Notes: generated from the sequence alone by a model not told the origin. A stretch of 16,036 nucleotides of DNA from a bacterium (GCA_023255095.1 JALRJJ010000115.1:1-16036), one strand, 5' to 3'. Shown: positions 1-7,254, counted from the stretch's first letter. Program-made: numbers and translations.

Positions 1-115
1 CTTTATCTTTTGGACTCTCTTTTGCCATAACAAGCTCTTCATTTTGTAGTACTAATTTCTCTTTTTTCTTTTTACCCACAGCGTACTCCTGCTTTGACAT
101 CTTACATTCAATCAT
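1..115 (-). CDS. Partial unidentified protein, N-terminal end only
   Basis: A leftward frame is open from an ATG at 115 to the window edge (38 codons). A second in-frame ATG at 100 gives 33 codons and a start MSKQEYAVGKKKKEK. The visible part is very Lys/Glu-rich (four Lys in a row, then KLVLQNEELVMAKESPKDK) and has no signal peptide. Neither start has a well-spaced Shine-Dalgarno, so the start is undecided. I do not recognise the family. It diverges from the dsbD fragment across a gap of about 80-95 bp and lies on the same presumed Campylobacterota-derived segment, so it probably does not belong to the same genome as the genes right of 785. It may not be a real gene, because the frame is short. 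Confidence 0.4.
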   Translation of the reverse strand, partial: MIECKMSKQEYAVGKKKKEKLVLQNEELVMAKESPKDK

Positions 116-160
116 ACCCTAAAAATCGTTGTAATTTAAAAAACATTTAGACTTCTTTGC

Positions 161-166
161 TACAAT
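161..166 (+). promoter_or_regulatory. Candidate -10 box upstream of the dsbD fragment
   Basis: TACAAT follows TTTGC in the divergent gap, about 29 bp before the GTG start at 195. No good -35 element is visible 17 bp upstream, where the sequence is A-rich. Campylobacterota sigma-70 promoters commonly lack a conserved -35, so this is compatible with the taxon inferred for this segment. Assigned by motif only. Confidence 0.35.
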
Positions 167-182
167 AAAACATTATTTTACC

Positions 183-190
183 AAAGGTGA
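183..190 (+). promoter_or_regulatory. Ribosome binding site for the GTG start of the dsbD fragment
   Basis: AAAGGTGA lies four bases before GTG at 195, with its AGG core seven bases away. It supports GTG as the start. That start places a hydrophobic signal peptide directly at the N-terminus. Confidence 0.6.
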
Positions 191-194
191 TTTT

Positions 195-785
195 GTGCAA
201 CATATTTTTCGATACTCTGCTTTATTTTTTCTACTTGTGGTTTCACTTTTTGGCGTTGAAAAACCAAAACTTTTGACATCTGAAGAGGCTTTTAAAGTCA
301 CCGCAATACATAATGTGCAAGGTGTGATTATCAGCGTTGTGTTAGGCGAAGGTATCTACTTGTATGATGACAAAATTACTTTGGAACTTGTAAAACCAAA
401 AGCGATTGATATTTCCGCAATGGTAGAAAAACCAAAAGCCGAATATTTCCACGATACAATGACACAACGTAAATCTTTTGAGCTTTTTGTACCACAGAGT
501 CTTTTAGAAAATGAAGTCAAAAAAGGTAGTTTTACCCTCAAATTCTCGTATCAAGGTTGTTCAGAATTGGGTATTTGCTATCAGCCTGAAAGTAAAGAGT
601 TTACCTATAAGTTAAAAGGTGGAAGCGTACAAAATGGAGCACCTTTATCGGAGCAAGATGGTATTGCTGCGCGTTTAATGAACGAAAATATAGCCTTAGT
701 GCTTCTTAGTTTTTTTGGGTTTGGACTTTTGCTTTCTCTAACACCGTGCGTTTTCCCGATGATTCCTATTTTATCTTCTATTATT
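195..785 (+). pseudogene. dsbD: dsbD 5' fragment (thiol:disulfide interchange protein), truncated at the junction
   Basis: DsbD carries reducing equivalents from cytoplasmic thioredoxin across the inner membrane to periplasmic thiol proteins. This piece encodes about 197 residues: a signal peptide (MQHIFRYSALFFLLVVSLFG), the immunoglobulin-like N-terminal domain with the exposed Cys122/Cys128 pair, and the start of TM1 with LTPCVFPMIPIL, where Cys185 is the first membrane cysteine of the relay. Wording such as the KLLTSEEAF start and SLTPCVFPMIPILSSII resembles DsbD of Campylobacterota (Sulfurospirillum/Sulfurimonas relatives). That resemblance is recalled, not searched. Starts with GTG behind a good RBS. 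The remaining two-thirds of the protein is absent and topA sequence takes its place. Confidence 0.75.
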
Positions 786-1715
786 GATAAATTATATAAT
801 AGAGATTATGCAATAAATAAAAATAAAGCCATTATTCCCACATACCTAGGTATTGCAGTTAGTCAACTGCTCGACAATCATTACTCAGACTTATTTAATG
901 AGGCTTTTACTGCTGGGATGGAAGAAAGACTTGATTCTATTTCTCGGACTGAAGACACATACTTAGATGTTTTAAAAAGTTTTTATTTTGGAAATAAAGA
1001 ATTTAGTGGTGTTTCAAATTTGCTAGATCGTGAAATAGATATTGTAAAGGCATGTTCTATTGACTCAAGTTCTGGTCATTTGGTCAGAATCGGTAAATAT
1101 GGACCTTATATCGAAGAAGCTGAAGGCAATATTACTATTCCAAACGAATTAATGTTTGGAGATTTATCTGAAGAGGAAATTCATAAAATAAAAAATATGT
1201 CCATTGAAGACAACGTTGTTGGTACTACAGATGGTGGAGAAAAAATTCTACTAAAATCTGGTAAATATGGTCCTTACCTAGAAACAGACAATGAGAAAAA
1301 AAGACAATCAATACCAAAAATGTACAGAGATATTTTAATGACTGAAGAGCTTGCAAAAGACTTGATAGATCTTCCAAAGCTTCTTGGGGTGCATCCAGAA
1401 TCGAAGGAAAATATTATGTTATATTTTGGTCCATATGGACCGTATTTAAAATATGGTAAAAAAAATATATCAATTAAAAATGCTCAGGATCCTTTATCAA
1501 TCAGTCTCTCTGAAGCCATAAGGTTGATTAGCGAAGGCAACAAAACATATGAGCCTACTTCTCTAGGAAAACATCCCGACTCTGGTAAAGAATTAATAAT
1601 TAAATCCGGTCGATATGGACCATATATTACAGATGGAAAAAGAAATATTTCTTTAAAAGGAAAAGATATTGAATCTCTTTCTTTGGAGGAAGGCATTGCG
1701 CTCTTTGATGAATAA
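195..1715 (+). CDS. Chimeric ORF: DsbD N-terminus joined in frame to topoisomerase I C-terminus
   Basis: This uninterrupted 506-codon frame combines two unrelated proteins. Residues 1-20 are a signal peptide, about 21-145 are a DsbD N-terminal domain (Cys122 and Cys128 in QGCSELGICY), and about 166-193 are the start of the first DsbD transmembrane helix with the TPC motif (Cys185). From about residue 194 the sequence becomes TopA: DKLYNRDY, then PTYLG, then FTAGMEERLDSI. Four topoisomerase C-terminal repeats follow, with (K/R)YGPY or PYGPY cores near residues 301, 358, 413 and 473. DsbD acts at the periplasmic face and TopA acts on cytoplasmic DNA, so a working fusion is implausible. The DsbD part lacks seven of its eight usual helices and its thioredoxin domain. 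The TopA part lacks the Toprim domain and the active-site Tyr. The most likely cause is an amplification or assembly chimera. A genuine rearrangement is possible but less likely. Confidence 0.85.
   Translation: MQHIFRYSALFFLLVVSLFGVEKPKLLTSEEAFKVTAIHNVQGVIISVVLGEGIYLYDDKITLELVKPKAIDISAMVEKPKAEYFHDTMTQRKSFELFVPQSLLENEVKKGSFTLKFSYQGCSELGICYQPESKEFTYKLKGGSVQNGAPLSEQDGIAARLMNENIALVLLSFFGFGLLLSLTPCVFPMIPILSSIIDKLYNRDYAINKNKAIIPTYLGIAVSQLLDNHYSDLFNEAFTAGMEERLDSISRTEDTYLDVLKSFYFGNKEFSGVSNLLDREIDIVKACSIDSSSGHLVRIGKYGPYIEEAEGNITIPNELMFGDLSEEEIHKIKNMSIEDNVVGTTDGGEKILLKSGKYGPYLETDNEKKRQSIPKMYRDILMTEELAKDLIDLPKLLGVHPESKENIMLYFGPYGPYLKYGKKNISIKNAQDPLSISLSEAIRLISEGNKTYEPTSLGKHPDSGKELIIKSGRYGPYITDGKRNISLKGKDIESLSLEEGIALFDE
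774..785. other. Breakpoint microhomology between dsbD and topA
   Basis: TCTTCTATTATT encodes Ser-Ser-Ile-Ile. It is acceptable both as the continuation of DsbD (PMIPILSSII) and as the TopA core (PSTY-SSII-DKL). Sequence to the left matches only DsbD and sequence to the right only TopA, so the switch lies in or beside these 12 bases. Short identity at the joint is typical of template switching or false overlap assembly. That the identity is exactly 12 bp is inferred, because neither parent sequence is available here. Confidence 0.6.
774..1715 (+). pseudogene. topA: topA 3' fragment (DNA topoisomerase I, C-terminal part)
   Basis: Type IA topoisomerase I relaxes negative supercoils. The segment begins inside the core, at the place where complete TopA proteins read PSTYxxII-x-(R/K)-G-Y, here preserved as SSIIDKLYNRDYA. 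It continues through PTYLGIAVSQLL, then DLFNEAFTAGMEERLDSIS, and then four C-terminal repeats of the form G-(K/R)-YGPY with GKKNISIK-type or GKRNISLK-type tails. No Cys4 zinc fingers are visible, so the tail is of the repeat-only type. About 310 residues remain. Complete bacterial enzymes are usually 700-870, so the Toprim domain and catalytic Tyr lie in missing upstream sequence. The 3' end is intact and overlaps the ccmH start by 8 nt, which suggests it is the true resident copy, cut by the junction and not decayed. Confidence 0.85.
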
Positions 1716-2064
1716 TATTTTAAAAGTGTCTTATTTTCTATTTTTATTTTTTCTTTTGGGAAATCAATCGTCAGTTGAATCTAGACTATACACTCTCAAT
1801 AGAGAATTAATGTGCCCAGTATGTGAAGGACTAACTCTTGAACAGTCACAAGCAGGACCAGCTCTTGAAATGAAAGAAGAAATAAAAAAAATGGTTGTCG
1901 AAGGGAAAAGCAACCAAGAAATAAAAGATTTTTTTGTAGAAAAGTATGGAAAAAACATCTTATCTAATCCTCCCAAAAAAGGTTTCGACAATATGTTGTG
2001 GCTAGCGCCTCTATTTTTTGGTTTTTTGGGAATATTTTTCCTCTATAAATATTTTTTTTCTTAA
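1708..2064 (+). CDS. ccmH: CcmH/CycL-family cytochrome c maturation protein
   Basis: CcmH is a membrane-anchored thiol oxidoreductase that keeps the CXXCH heme-binding cysteines of apocytochrome c reduced for heme ligation on the periplasmic side. The 118-residue product has a signal or anchor segment (residues 1-20, rich in Phe/Leu), the family's redox motif as RELMCPVCEGLTLEQSQA (Cys36 and Cys39), a helical domain ending in EKYGKNILSNPP, and a C-terminal transmembrane helix at about 96-114. I chose ATG 1708 because it puts the hydrophobic segment at the N-terminus. An in-frame ATG at 1669 would add 13 residues lying inside topA. The purine-rich GGAGGAAGG at 1684-1692 is rather far upstream. 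The start overlaps the topA stop (ATGAATAA), suggesting coupled translation. No other ccm gene is in view, so partners must lie elsewhere. Confidence 0.82.
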   Translation: MNNILKVSYFLFLFFLLGNQSSVESRLYTLNRELMCPVCEGLTLEQSQAGPALEMKEEIKKMVVEGKSNQEIKDFFVEKYGKNILSNPPKKGFDNMLWLAPLFFGFLGIFFLYKYFFS

Positions 2065-2084
2065 ACTCTATGTAGTTAAATAAA

Positions 2085-3527
2085 ATGAGCACAAAACACT
2101 TAGATAAAATAGTCGCCCTTTGCAAGCGCAAAGGTTTTGTTTTCCCCAATTCAGAAATATACGGGGGCTTAAAGGCTTCTTATGATTATGGACCCTTGGG
2201 GGTTGAACTTAAAAAATCGATTTCTGAGATATGGTGGAATTCAATGACTCGCCTATATTCGAACATTGTTGGACTAGATAGCTCTATTATGGTTCATCCT
2301 GATGTTTGGGAGGCGAGTGGTCATATTGCAAATTTCAATGACCCGCTTACTGATAACAAAGATAGTAAAAAGCGTTACAGGGTTGACGATCTTCTTGCTC
2401 AACAGAAAACAAAAGTGATTGATAGTTTGTGCGAGATTTTATCTATCAAAAATAATAATGATAACGAGACAATAGATAACATTAGTCAATTTCTTCTAAA
2501 AAATTCCAATGAATGGAAGTCGGCTTTATCAGAAGCTGGGGTCATTGATCCTTTTTCTGGAAACGTAGGAAACTGGACTGAAGTAACTCAATTCAATCTA
2601 ATGTTTCAAACAAACGCTGGTCCATCAGAAAAAACAGGAAAAAGTATTTTTTTAAGGCCAGAAACCGCTCAAGGTATATATATAAACTATTTACTAGTTC
2701 AAAATTCGATGCGACTAAAAGTTCCGTTTGGTATAGCTCAAATTGGCAAGGCTTTTAGAAATGAAATTATTGCGAGAAACTTTATTTTTAGAACGAGAGA
2801 ATTTGAACAAATGGAAATGCAGTATTTTGTCAAACCCTCTGAAGATAATGAAGCAATGAAATTTTGGAAAAAAGAAAGGATGGATTTTTTTAGTACAAAA
2901 CTAGGGATTGACGATAAAAACTTGAGGTTTCATGAACACTCAGAAGATAATTTAGCCCATTATGCAAAAGCAGCTTTTGATATTGAGTATAACTTTCCAT
3001 TTGGCTGGGGAGAGATTGAAGGTATTCATAATCGAACAGATTTTGACTTAAAGCAACATGAAAAACATTCTGGAAAAAATTTGACCTACTTTGACCCCAT
3101 TGAAAATGAAAAATATCATCCATATATCATTGAAACCTCTACGGGTCTTAACAGGCTGTTTTTAATGGTACTGTGTGAATTTTACCATGAAGACACAAAT
3201 AATAATCGAACAGTTTTAAAGCTACCATTTGATTTGGCGCCCAACAAGCTCGTAATATGTCCACTATTAAAAAAAGATGGCTTACCAGAAAAGTCTAACG
3301 AAGTTTTTAATAAACTATCTAAAGAATATAGATGTATTTATGATGAGCAGGGCTCAATTGGAAAAAGATATTATCGTCAAGATGAAGCTGGAACTCCGTT
3401 TGGAATTACAGTTGACCATGAAACACTTGAAAATAATTCTGTCACAATTAGAGAAAGAGACACGATGCAACAGCATCGAGTTGAAATAAATAAAATTTCT
3501 GAATTTATTAACGACAAAAAAAATTAA
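2085..3527 (+). CDS. glyS: Glycine--tRNA ligase, dimeric alpha2 type
   Basis: Class II synthetase that charges tRNA-Gly with glycine in the cytoplasm. The 480-residue protein has the N-terminal signature KRKGFVFPNSEIYGG and YDYGPLGVELK (14-43), an insertion at about 90-150, FLRPETAQGIY (189-199), motif 2 (AFRNEI then RNFIFRTREFEQMEMQYF, 223-248), a motif 3 region (ETSTGLNRLFLMVL), and a C-terminal anticodon-binding domain with LAPNKLVICPL, GSIGKRYYRQDEAGTPFGIT and TVTIRERDTMQQ-like wording near 460. This is the eukaryote-like alpha2 form, not the alpha2beta2 GlyQ/GlyS pair, so one gene is sufficient. Length is normal to slightly long. Lies 20 bp after ccmH. There is no clear Shine-Dalgarno (TTAAATAAA precedes ATG). 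Confidence 0.95.
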   Translation: MSTKHLDKIVALCKRKGFVFPNSEIYGGLKASYDYGPLGVELKKSISEIWWNSMTRLYSNIVGLDSSIMVHPDVWEASGHIANFNDPLTDNKDSKKRYRVDDLLAQQKTKVIDSLCEILSIKNNNDNETIDNISQFLLKNSNEWKSALSEAGVIDPFSGNVGNWTEVTQFNLMFQTNAGPSEKTGKSIFLRPETAQGIYINYLLVQNSMRLKVPFGIAQIGKAFRNEIIARNFIFRTREFEQMEMQYFVKPSEDNEAMKFWKKERMDFFSTKLGIDDKNLRFHEHSEDNLAHYAKAAFDIEYNFPFGWGEIEGIHNRTDFDLKQHEKHSGKNLTYFDPIENEKYHPYIIETSTGLNRLFLMVLCEFYHEDTNNNRTVLKLPFDLAPNKLVICPLLKKDGLPEKSNEVFNKLSKEYRCIYDEQGSIGKRYYRQDEAGTPFGITVDHETLENNSVTIRERDTMQQHRVEINKISEFINDKKN

Positions 3528-3533
3528 AGGAGA
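3526..3533 (+). promoter_or_regulatory. Strong Shine-Dalgarno for the Bax-inhibitor-family gene
   Basis: AAAGGAGA immediately follows the stop codon of the glycyl-tRNA synthetase gene and lies four bases before ATG 3538. It fixes the start. It is one of the few strong ribosome binding sites in the window and suggests the gene is translated independently although probably co-transcribed. Confidence 0.7.
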
Positions 3534-3537
3534 ATAC

Positions 3538-4263
3538 ATGAGATCTGCTAACCCCGCACTAAACAAAAACACCTTTCGCGTTCAAAGAATGGCAGGAGAA
3601 GCATCGATGACGATTGATGGAACAGTAAACAAAACTGCGTTAGGGTTAATTTTGTTGATGACTACAGCAATATTTTCATGGAATAACCCTGAAATAGCTT
3701 TATCGTTGTTTTGGCCTATTACAATTTTAACATTTATTCTATTATTAATTACCATTTTTAATAAAAAAGCTGCTCCTATCACCGTTCCAATTTATTGCTT
3801 AGCAGAAGGTGTTGTGTTGGGAGGTATTTCAGCGATGGCGAACAGCATTTTTCCTGGAATTGCAAACCAAGCGATAGCTATTACCTTTGGAATTTTAGCC
3901 GCTTTATTGTTTTTATATAAGTCTAGACTGATTGCTGCAACTGAAAATTTTAGATTGGGTGTTTTTTCAGCTACTCTTGGTGTTTTCTTTATATATATTT
4001 TTAATATGATTTTGGGGCTATTTGGGGTTGAGCTTTTTGGTTCTCTATTTGGAAACGGTCTAACTGGAATACTTTTCTCTGTCTTTGTTATTGGAATAGC
4101 ATCAATGAACCTTGTGCTCGATTTTGATTTTATTGAACATGGCGCAGAAAATGGTGCTCCGAAATATATGGAATGGTATGCAACTTTTGGCTTAATGGTT
4201 ACCTTAATTTGGCTATATATAGAAATTTTAAATCTTCTAATGAAGCTTAGAAGTCGAAGATAG
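3538..4263 (+). CDS. Bax inhibitor-1/YccA family multi-pass membrane protein
   Basis: Inner-membrane protein of 241 residues in the BI-1/YccA (TMBIM) family. Bacterial members have been linked to calcium leak or to modulation of FtsH proteolysis, but the role of this subfamily is not established. The N-terminus SANPALNKNTF and the stretch MTIDGTVNKTALGLILL match the prokaryotic subgroup. Seven hydrophobic segments lie roughly at 32-48, 55-73, 82-101, 109-127, 139-160, 175-193 and 212-232. The C-terminal signature DFDFIEHGAENGAPKYMEWY (195-214) contains the conserved acidic residues of the family, and a basic tail (KLRSRR) follows. Starts 10 bp after the glycyl-tRNA synthetase stop. The 145-bp gap after it suggests the operon ends here. 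Confidence 0.88.
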   Translation: MRSANPALNKNTFRVQRMAGEASMTIDGTVNKTALGLILLMTTAIFSWNNPEIALSLFWPITILTFILLLITIFNKKAAPITVPIYCLAEGVVLGGISAMANSIFPGIANQAIAITFGILAALLFLYKSRLIAATENFRLGVFSATLGVFFIYIFNMILGLFGVELFGSLFGNGLTGILFSVFVIGIASMNLVLDFDFIEHGAENGAPKYMEWYATFGLMVTLIWLYIEILNLLMKLRSRR

Positions 4264-4300
4264 AGTTTTTAACAAAAAAATTAGTACCAATCTTAAACTA

Positions 4301-4330
4301 TTGACATTCAACACCCTTTAGAACTAAGTT
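4301..4330 (+). promoter_or_regulatory. Candidate sigma-70-type promoter for the TonB-dependent receptor
   Basis: A perfect TTGACA at 4301-4306 is followed after 18 bp by TAAGTT at 4325-4330, which keeps the important first, second and last bases of a -10 box. It would give a leader of about 70 nt before ATG 4409. The match is by eye and the -10 is weak. Confidence 0.4.
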
Positions 4331-4338
4331 AAAAAAAT

Positions 4339-4365
4339 TGTTAAATTTTTAGCTAATTTTTAACA
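4339..4365. repeat. AT-rich inverted repeat in the leader of the receptor gene
   Basis: TGTTAAA at 4339-4345 pairs with TTTAACA at 4359-4365 around an interrupted centre containing TAGCTA. It lies just downstream of the candidate promoter and 43 bp before the receptor start, a suitable place for an operator. It does not look like a Fur box. As a terminator for the upstream gene it would be weak, since the stem has almost no G/C. Confidence 0.35.
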
Positions 4366-4395
4366 TAAATAATTAATATGTACATACTAATTAAT

Positions 4396-4403
4396 ACAAG
4401 GAA
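4396..4403 (+). promoter_or_regulatory. Ribosome binding site of the TonB-dependent receptor
   Basis: ACAAGGAA, with the AAGGA core at 4398-4402, lies six bases before ATG 4409. It supports that start, which directly precedes a typical signal peptide. Confidence 0.55.
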
Positions 4404-4408
4404 ATAAA

Positions 4409-7201
4409 ATGAGAAAGCTATATTCAATGTTAGCATTGGTTTTAATGACTGGATTGATGTTTGCTCAAGGATCATTATCTGGAACTGTTACTGACGGATC
4501 CGGTAATGCGCTTTATGGTGCGAACGTTTCAATTCAAGGTTCATCAACCGGTGCTGCAACTAATGAGGATGGTTCTTACTCTATTGATAATCTTAAGGAC
4601 GGGTCTTATACTGTTAAGGTATCCTATATTGGATATGAATCAGTGAGCTCTTCCGTGACTATTGGTGGAGGATCAACTACAGCAAACTTTGCCCTCTCTT
4701 CAAGCGCTTTATCAGGTAATTCTGTTTCTGTTCTAGGTTCTAGATTTGCTAGAAACATTAATGAACAGGCGGTTCCTGTTGAGGTTATTACAGAGCTTGA
4801 AATTCGTGCGGCTGGTTTTACTGAAACCAATGAACTGCTTCAGTCTCTGGTCCCATCATATAATGCTCCAAGAGGATATATTACAGATGGTTCTGACCAT
4901 ATGAGGCCCGCTACTCTTCGTGGCATGTCCCCCAACCAAACGCTTGTTTTGGTTAACGGAAAAAGACGTCACCAGGGAGCTTTGGTTCATGTTAATGGTT
5001 CAGTTGGACGTGGATCAACTCAGGTTGACTTAAATGCAATACCTGCAAGTGCAATTGAAAAAATTGAAGTACTTAGAGATGGTGCTTCTGCGTTATATGG
5101 TTCTGATGCAGTTGCTGGTGTAATTAATATTATTTTAAAAGAATCTGGTGGTACAGATTTAAGCGTAACTTATGGCCAGCATCTTTCTTATTTTGAAAGA
5201 GGCTATAATGCTGGAGAAGGGATGCTTCCTGGACAAGGTGCCTCTTCCTTTGGTTGGGACCTAGATTCTGAACATGAAGGTAATGGATATTTACCTTTCA
5301 CCCCTGGAAGAGGATGGGCTCGTTCAGGCGTTGAAACTGTACTCAAAAATGATGGTAAAAATTTAATTTTACACGGGGGTTCAGGCCTAAATCTTATGGG
5401 TGGAAATCTCTATTTAAGCGGTCAAATTCGTGATGGTGGACGCACTAATCGTACAGGTCTAGACCCACGACAACAATATTTTTCTGGAGCAGAATATGCT
5501 GCAAAAGAAGCTGCTTTTGACAGAGAAAATCATCGTATCGGTGCGGGAGAATTTGAACAAGTTAGCTTAATGTGGAATGGTAGTTTCCCTCTTGAGAGAG
5601 GAACACTTTACACGTTTGGTGGTTACAACACCCGTGACGGACAAAGTGGATGTTATTATCGTAGAGCTAATGATAATCGTACTCTACGAGCTTGGTATCC
5701 AGATGGATTCCTGCCTCTAATCAGTCCTACTCTGTCTGACAAATCTATGGCCATTGGTCTAAAAGGATTAAATGGCGACTATGCCTATGATATCAGTGTA
5801 ACTACTGGTAGCAATGATTTTGCGTGGGGAATGGAAAACAGTCATAATGCTACTGCTGGTGTTTCTGAATATCAACAATCAGAGTTTGATTTAGGAACCC
5901 TGGGCTATAGCCAAACTACCTTTAATTTAGATATCACTACACAGTTAGACGGTAGTGACTGGCCAGAGCCATTCAATATTGATGGACCTATTAATCTTGC
6001 AATGGGTGTTGAAGCAAGAATGGAAAATTACACTATTGAGGCTGGAGAAGAGGCTGGTTATGCTGACTTTGGATATGACGTATTAGATGGTCCAAACGCT
6101 GGTGCTTCTGCTGCAGTAGGTTGTCAATGTCTTCCTGGTCTTGCACCAAATAATGAAACCGATCGTGATAGAGAAGCTTACAGTTTTTATGTTGATGCTG
6201 AAGCAGATGTAAGAGAAAATCTTTTGATGAGCGTTGCTCTTAGAACTGAAACTTATAGTGATTTTGGCTCAACAACTAACGGTAAAGTTGCTATGAGATA
6301 TGAACTTCAGGATGGTTTAGCAGCTAGAGCTTCATATAGTACTGGGTTTAGAGCTCCAGCTCTCCAAGAAGCTTATTTCTCATCTATTGCAACTAACTTT
6401 ATTAATGGGATACCATATGAAATTGGAACCTTCCCTGTTGATACAGAAGCTGCTCGTGCTTTAGGAGCTGTAGATCTAGAGCCAGAAACTTCCATTAACA
6501 GATCTATGGGTTTTACCTACAATGACGATGTATTTAGCCTTGCTATTGATGCATATAACATTATCGTAGAAGATCGAATCAGTGTGAGTGAAAACTTTAC
6601 CGGCTCCGGAATGGTAGCTTTCTTCAATGAAAGAGGTATTCCAGCATCTGGAGGAAGATACTTCTTTAATGGTATTAACACTGAAACTAATGGATTAGAT
6701 GTTGTTGCTACCATGAAGCAAGATTTAGCAAAAGGTGGAAGCTTGTTATTGAAAGCGGCATTAAACTTTAATGATACAGAGGTAACAAATAAGGATGACT
6801 TAACTACCCCTGCTGCCCTTTCTGCTTACACAAGCCAAAGCTTGCTAGGAAGTACTAATATCACACGTTTTGAAAGTTCTGCACCAAGAGATAACGTTCA
6901 GTTATCTGCAACTGTTCAAAAACCATCTTCAACTTTGATGGTCAAAATGAATCGTTGGGGTGAAGTAACTATTCCTGACAGCAAACAAATTCTAAGTGCA
7001 AAATGGACAACAGATATGGAGTATTCATTCCAAGTAAGTAGCCAGGCAAGATTGGCTCTTGGAGCGAATAATTTATTTGACGTATATCCGGACAAAACCA
7101 ATAAAAGCCAAAGCTTTAATGGAATTTTCCAGCATTCAGGATATAGTCCTTTTGGTTTCTTTGGAAGATATCTATACTCACGTTTAGATATTTCTTTCTA
7201 A
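4409..7201 (+). CDS. TonB-dependent outer-membrane receptor with N-terminal carboxypeptidase-regulatory-like domain
   Basis: A 930-residue outer-membrane barrel for TonB/ExbBD-powered uptake. Order: signal peptide (1-19 or 20, MRKLYSMLALVLMTGLMFA), a carboxypeptidase-D regulatory-like beta-sandwich (about 22-98; GTVTDGSGNALYGANVSI, TNEDGSYSI, YIGYES), the plug (about 112-245; AVPVEVITELEI, TLRGMSPNQTLVLVNGKRR, VLRDGASALYGSDAVAGVIN) and a long barrel (RASYSTGFRAPALQEAYF, then LALGANNLFDVYPDK). The last residues, RYLYSRLDISF, end in the terminal Phe used by the BAM machinery. The regulatory-like domain is typical of SusC-like receptors in the FCB group, but no SusD-type partner follows. The substrate cannot be read from the sequence. 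Short Cys pairs occur in the barrel region (for example CQC near 571). Has its own candidate promoter, RBS and terminator, so it is monocistronic. Confidence 0.92.
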   Translation: MRKLYSMLALVLMTGLMFAQGSLSGTVTDGSGNALYGANVSIQGSSTGAATNEDGSYSIDNLKDGSYTVKVSYIGYESVSSSVTIGGGSTTANFALSSSALSGNSVSVLGSRFARNINEQAVPVEVITELEIRAAGFTETNELLQSLVPSYNAPRGYITDGSDHMRPATLRGMSPNQTLVLVNGKRRHQGALVHVNGSVGRGSTQVDLNAIPASAIEKIEVLRDGASALYGSDAVAGVINIILKESGGTDLSVTYGQHLSYFERGYNAGEGMLPGQGASSFGWDLDSEHEGNGYLPFTPGRGWARSGVETVLKNDGKNLILHGGSGLNLMGGNLYLSGQIRDGGRTNRTGLDPRQQYFSGAEYAAKEAAFDRENHRIGAGEFEQVSLMWNGSFPLERGTLYTFGGYNTRDGQSGCYYRRANDNRTLRAWYPDGFLPLISPTLSDKSMAIGLKGLNGDYAYDISVTTGSNDFAWGMENSHNATAGVSEYQQSEFDLGTLGYSQTTFNLDITTQLDGSDWPEPFNIDGPINLAMGVEARMENYTIEAGEEAGYADFGYDVLDGPNAGASAAVGCQCLPGLAPNNETDRDREAYSFYVDAEADVRENLLMSVALRTETYSDFGSTTNGKVAMRYELQDGLAARASYSTGFRAPALQEAYFSSIATNFINGIPYEIGTFPVDTEAARALGAVDLEPETSINRSMGFTYNDDVFSLAIDAYNIIVEDRISVSENFTGSGMVAFFNERGIPASGGRYFFNGINTETNGLDVVATMKQDLAKGGSLLLKAALNFNDTEVTNKDDLTTPAALSAYTSQSLLGSTNITRFESSAPRDNVQLSATVQKPSSTLMVKMNRWGEVTIPDSKQILSAKWTTDMEYSFQVSSQARLALGANNLFDVYPDKTNKSQSFNGIFQHSGYSPFGFFGRYLYSRLDISF

Positions 7202-7223
7202 TCAAAGAAATTACATAAAATAT

Positions 7224-7254
7224 AAAAAGCCCCTATTCTTTTTAGGGGCTTTTT
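7224..7254 (+). terminator. Intrinsic terminator after the TonB-dependent receptor
   Basis: AAAAAGCCCCTA (7224-7235) and TAGGGGCTTTTT (7243-7254) are perfect 12-bp complements around a 7-base loop. The GC core is followed by a T run, with A's before the stem. The hairpin would also work on the minus strand. It ends only 16 bases before the next gene's ATG. Confidence 0.9.

Noticed and set aside
1090..1640. Recurring KYGPY-coding segments that could look like a tandem DNA repeat
   Set aside because: They are the four diverged C-terminal repeats of topoisomerase I. The DNA copies are not near-identical and the spacing follows the protein domain.
195..1715. Reading the fused frame as a new membrane-anchored topoisomerase
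   Set aside because: The DsbD part is cut in its first helix and the TopA part lacks its catalytic domain. The join sits on shared short sequence and appears to switch taxon, which fits an artefact better than a functional protein.
3277..3572. Small frames on both strands over the end of the glycyl-tRNA synthetase gene and the start of the BI-1-family gene
   Set aside because: They overlap conserved anticodon-binding-domain coding sequence or the strong RBS, and show no family features.
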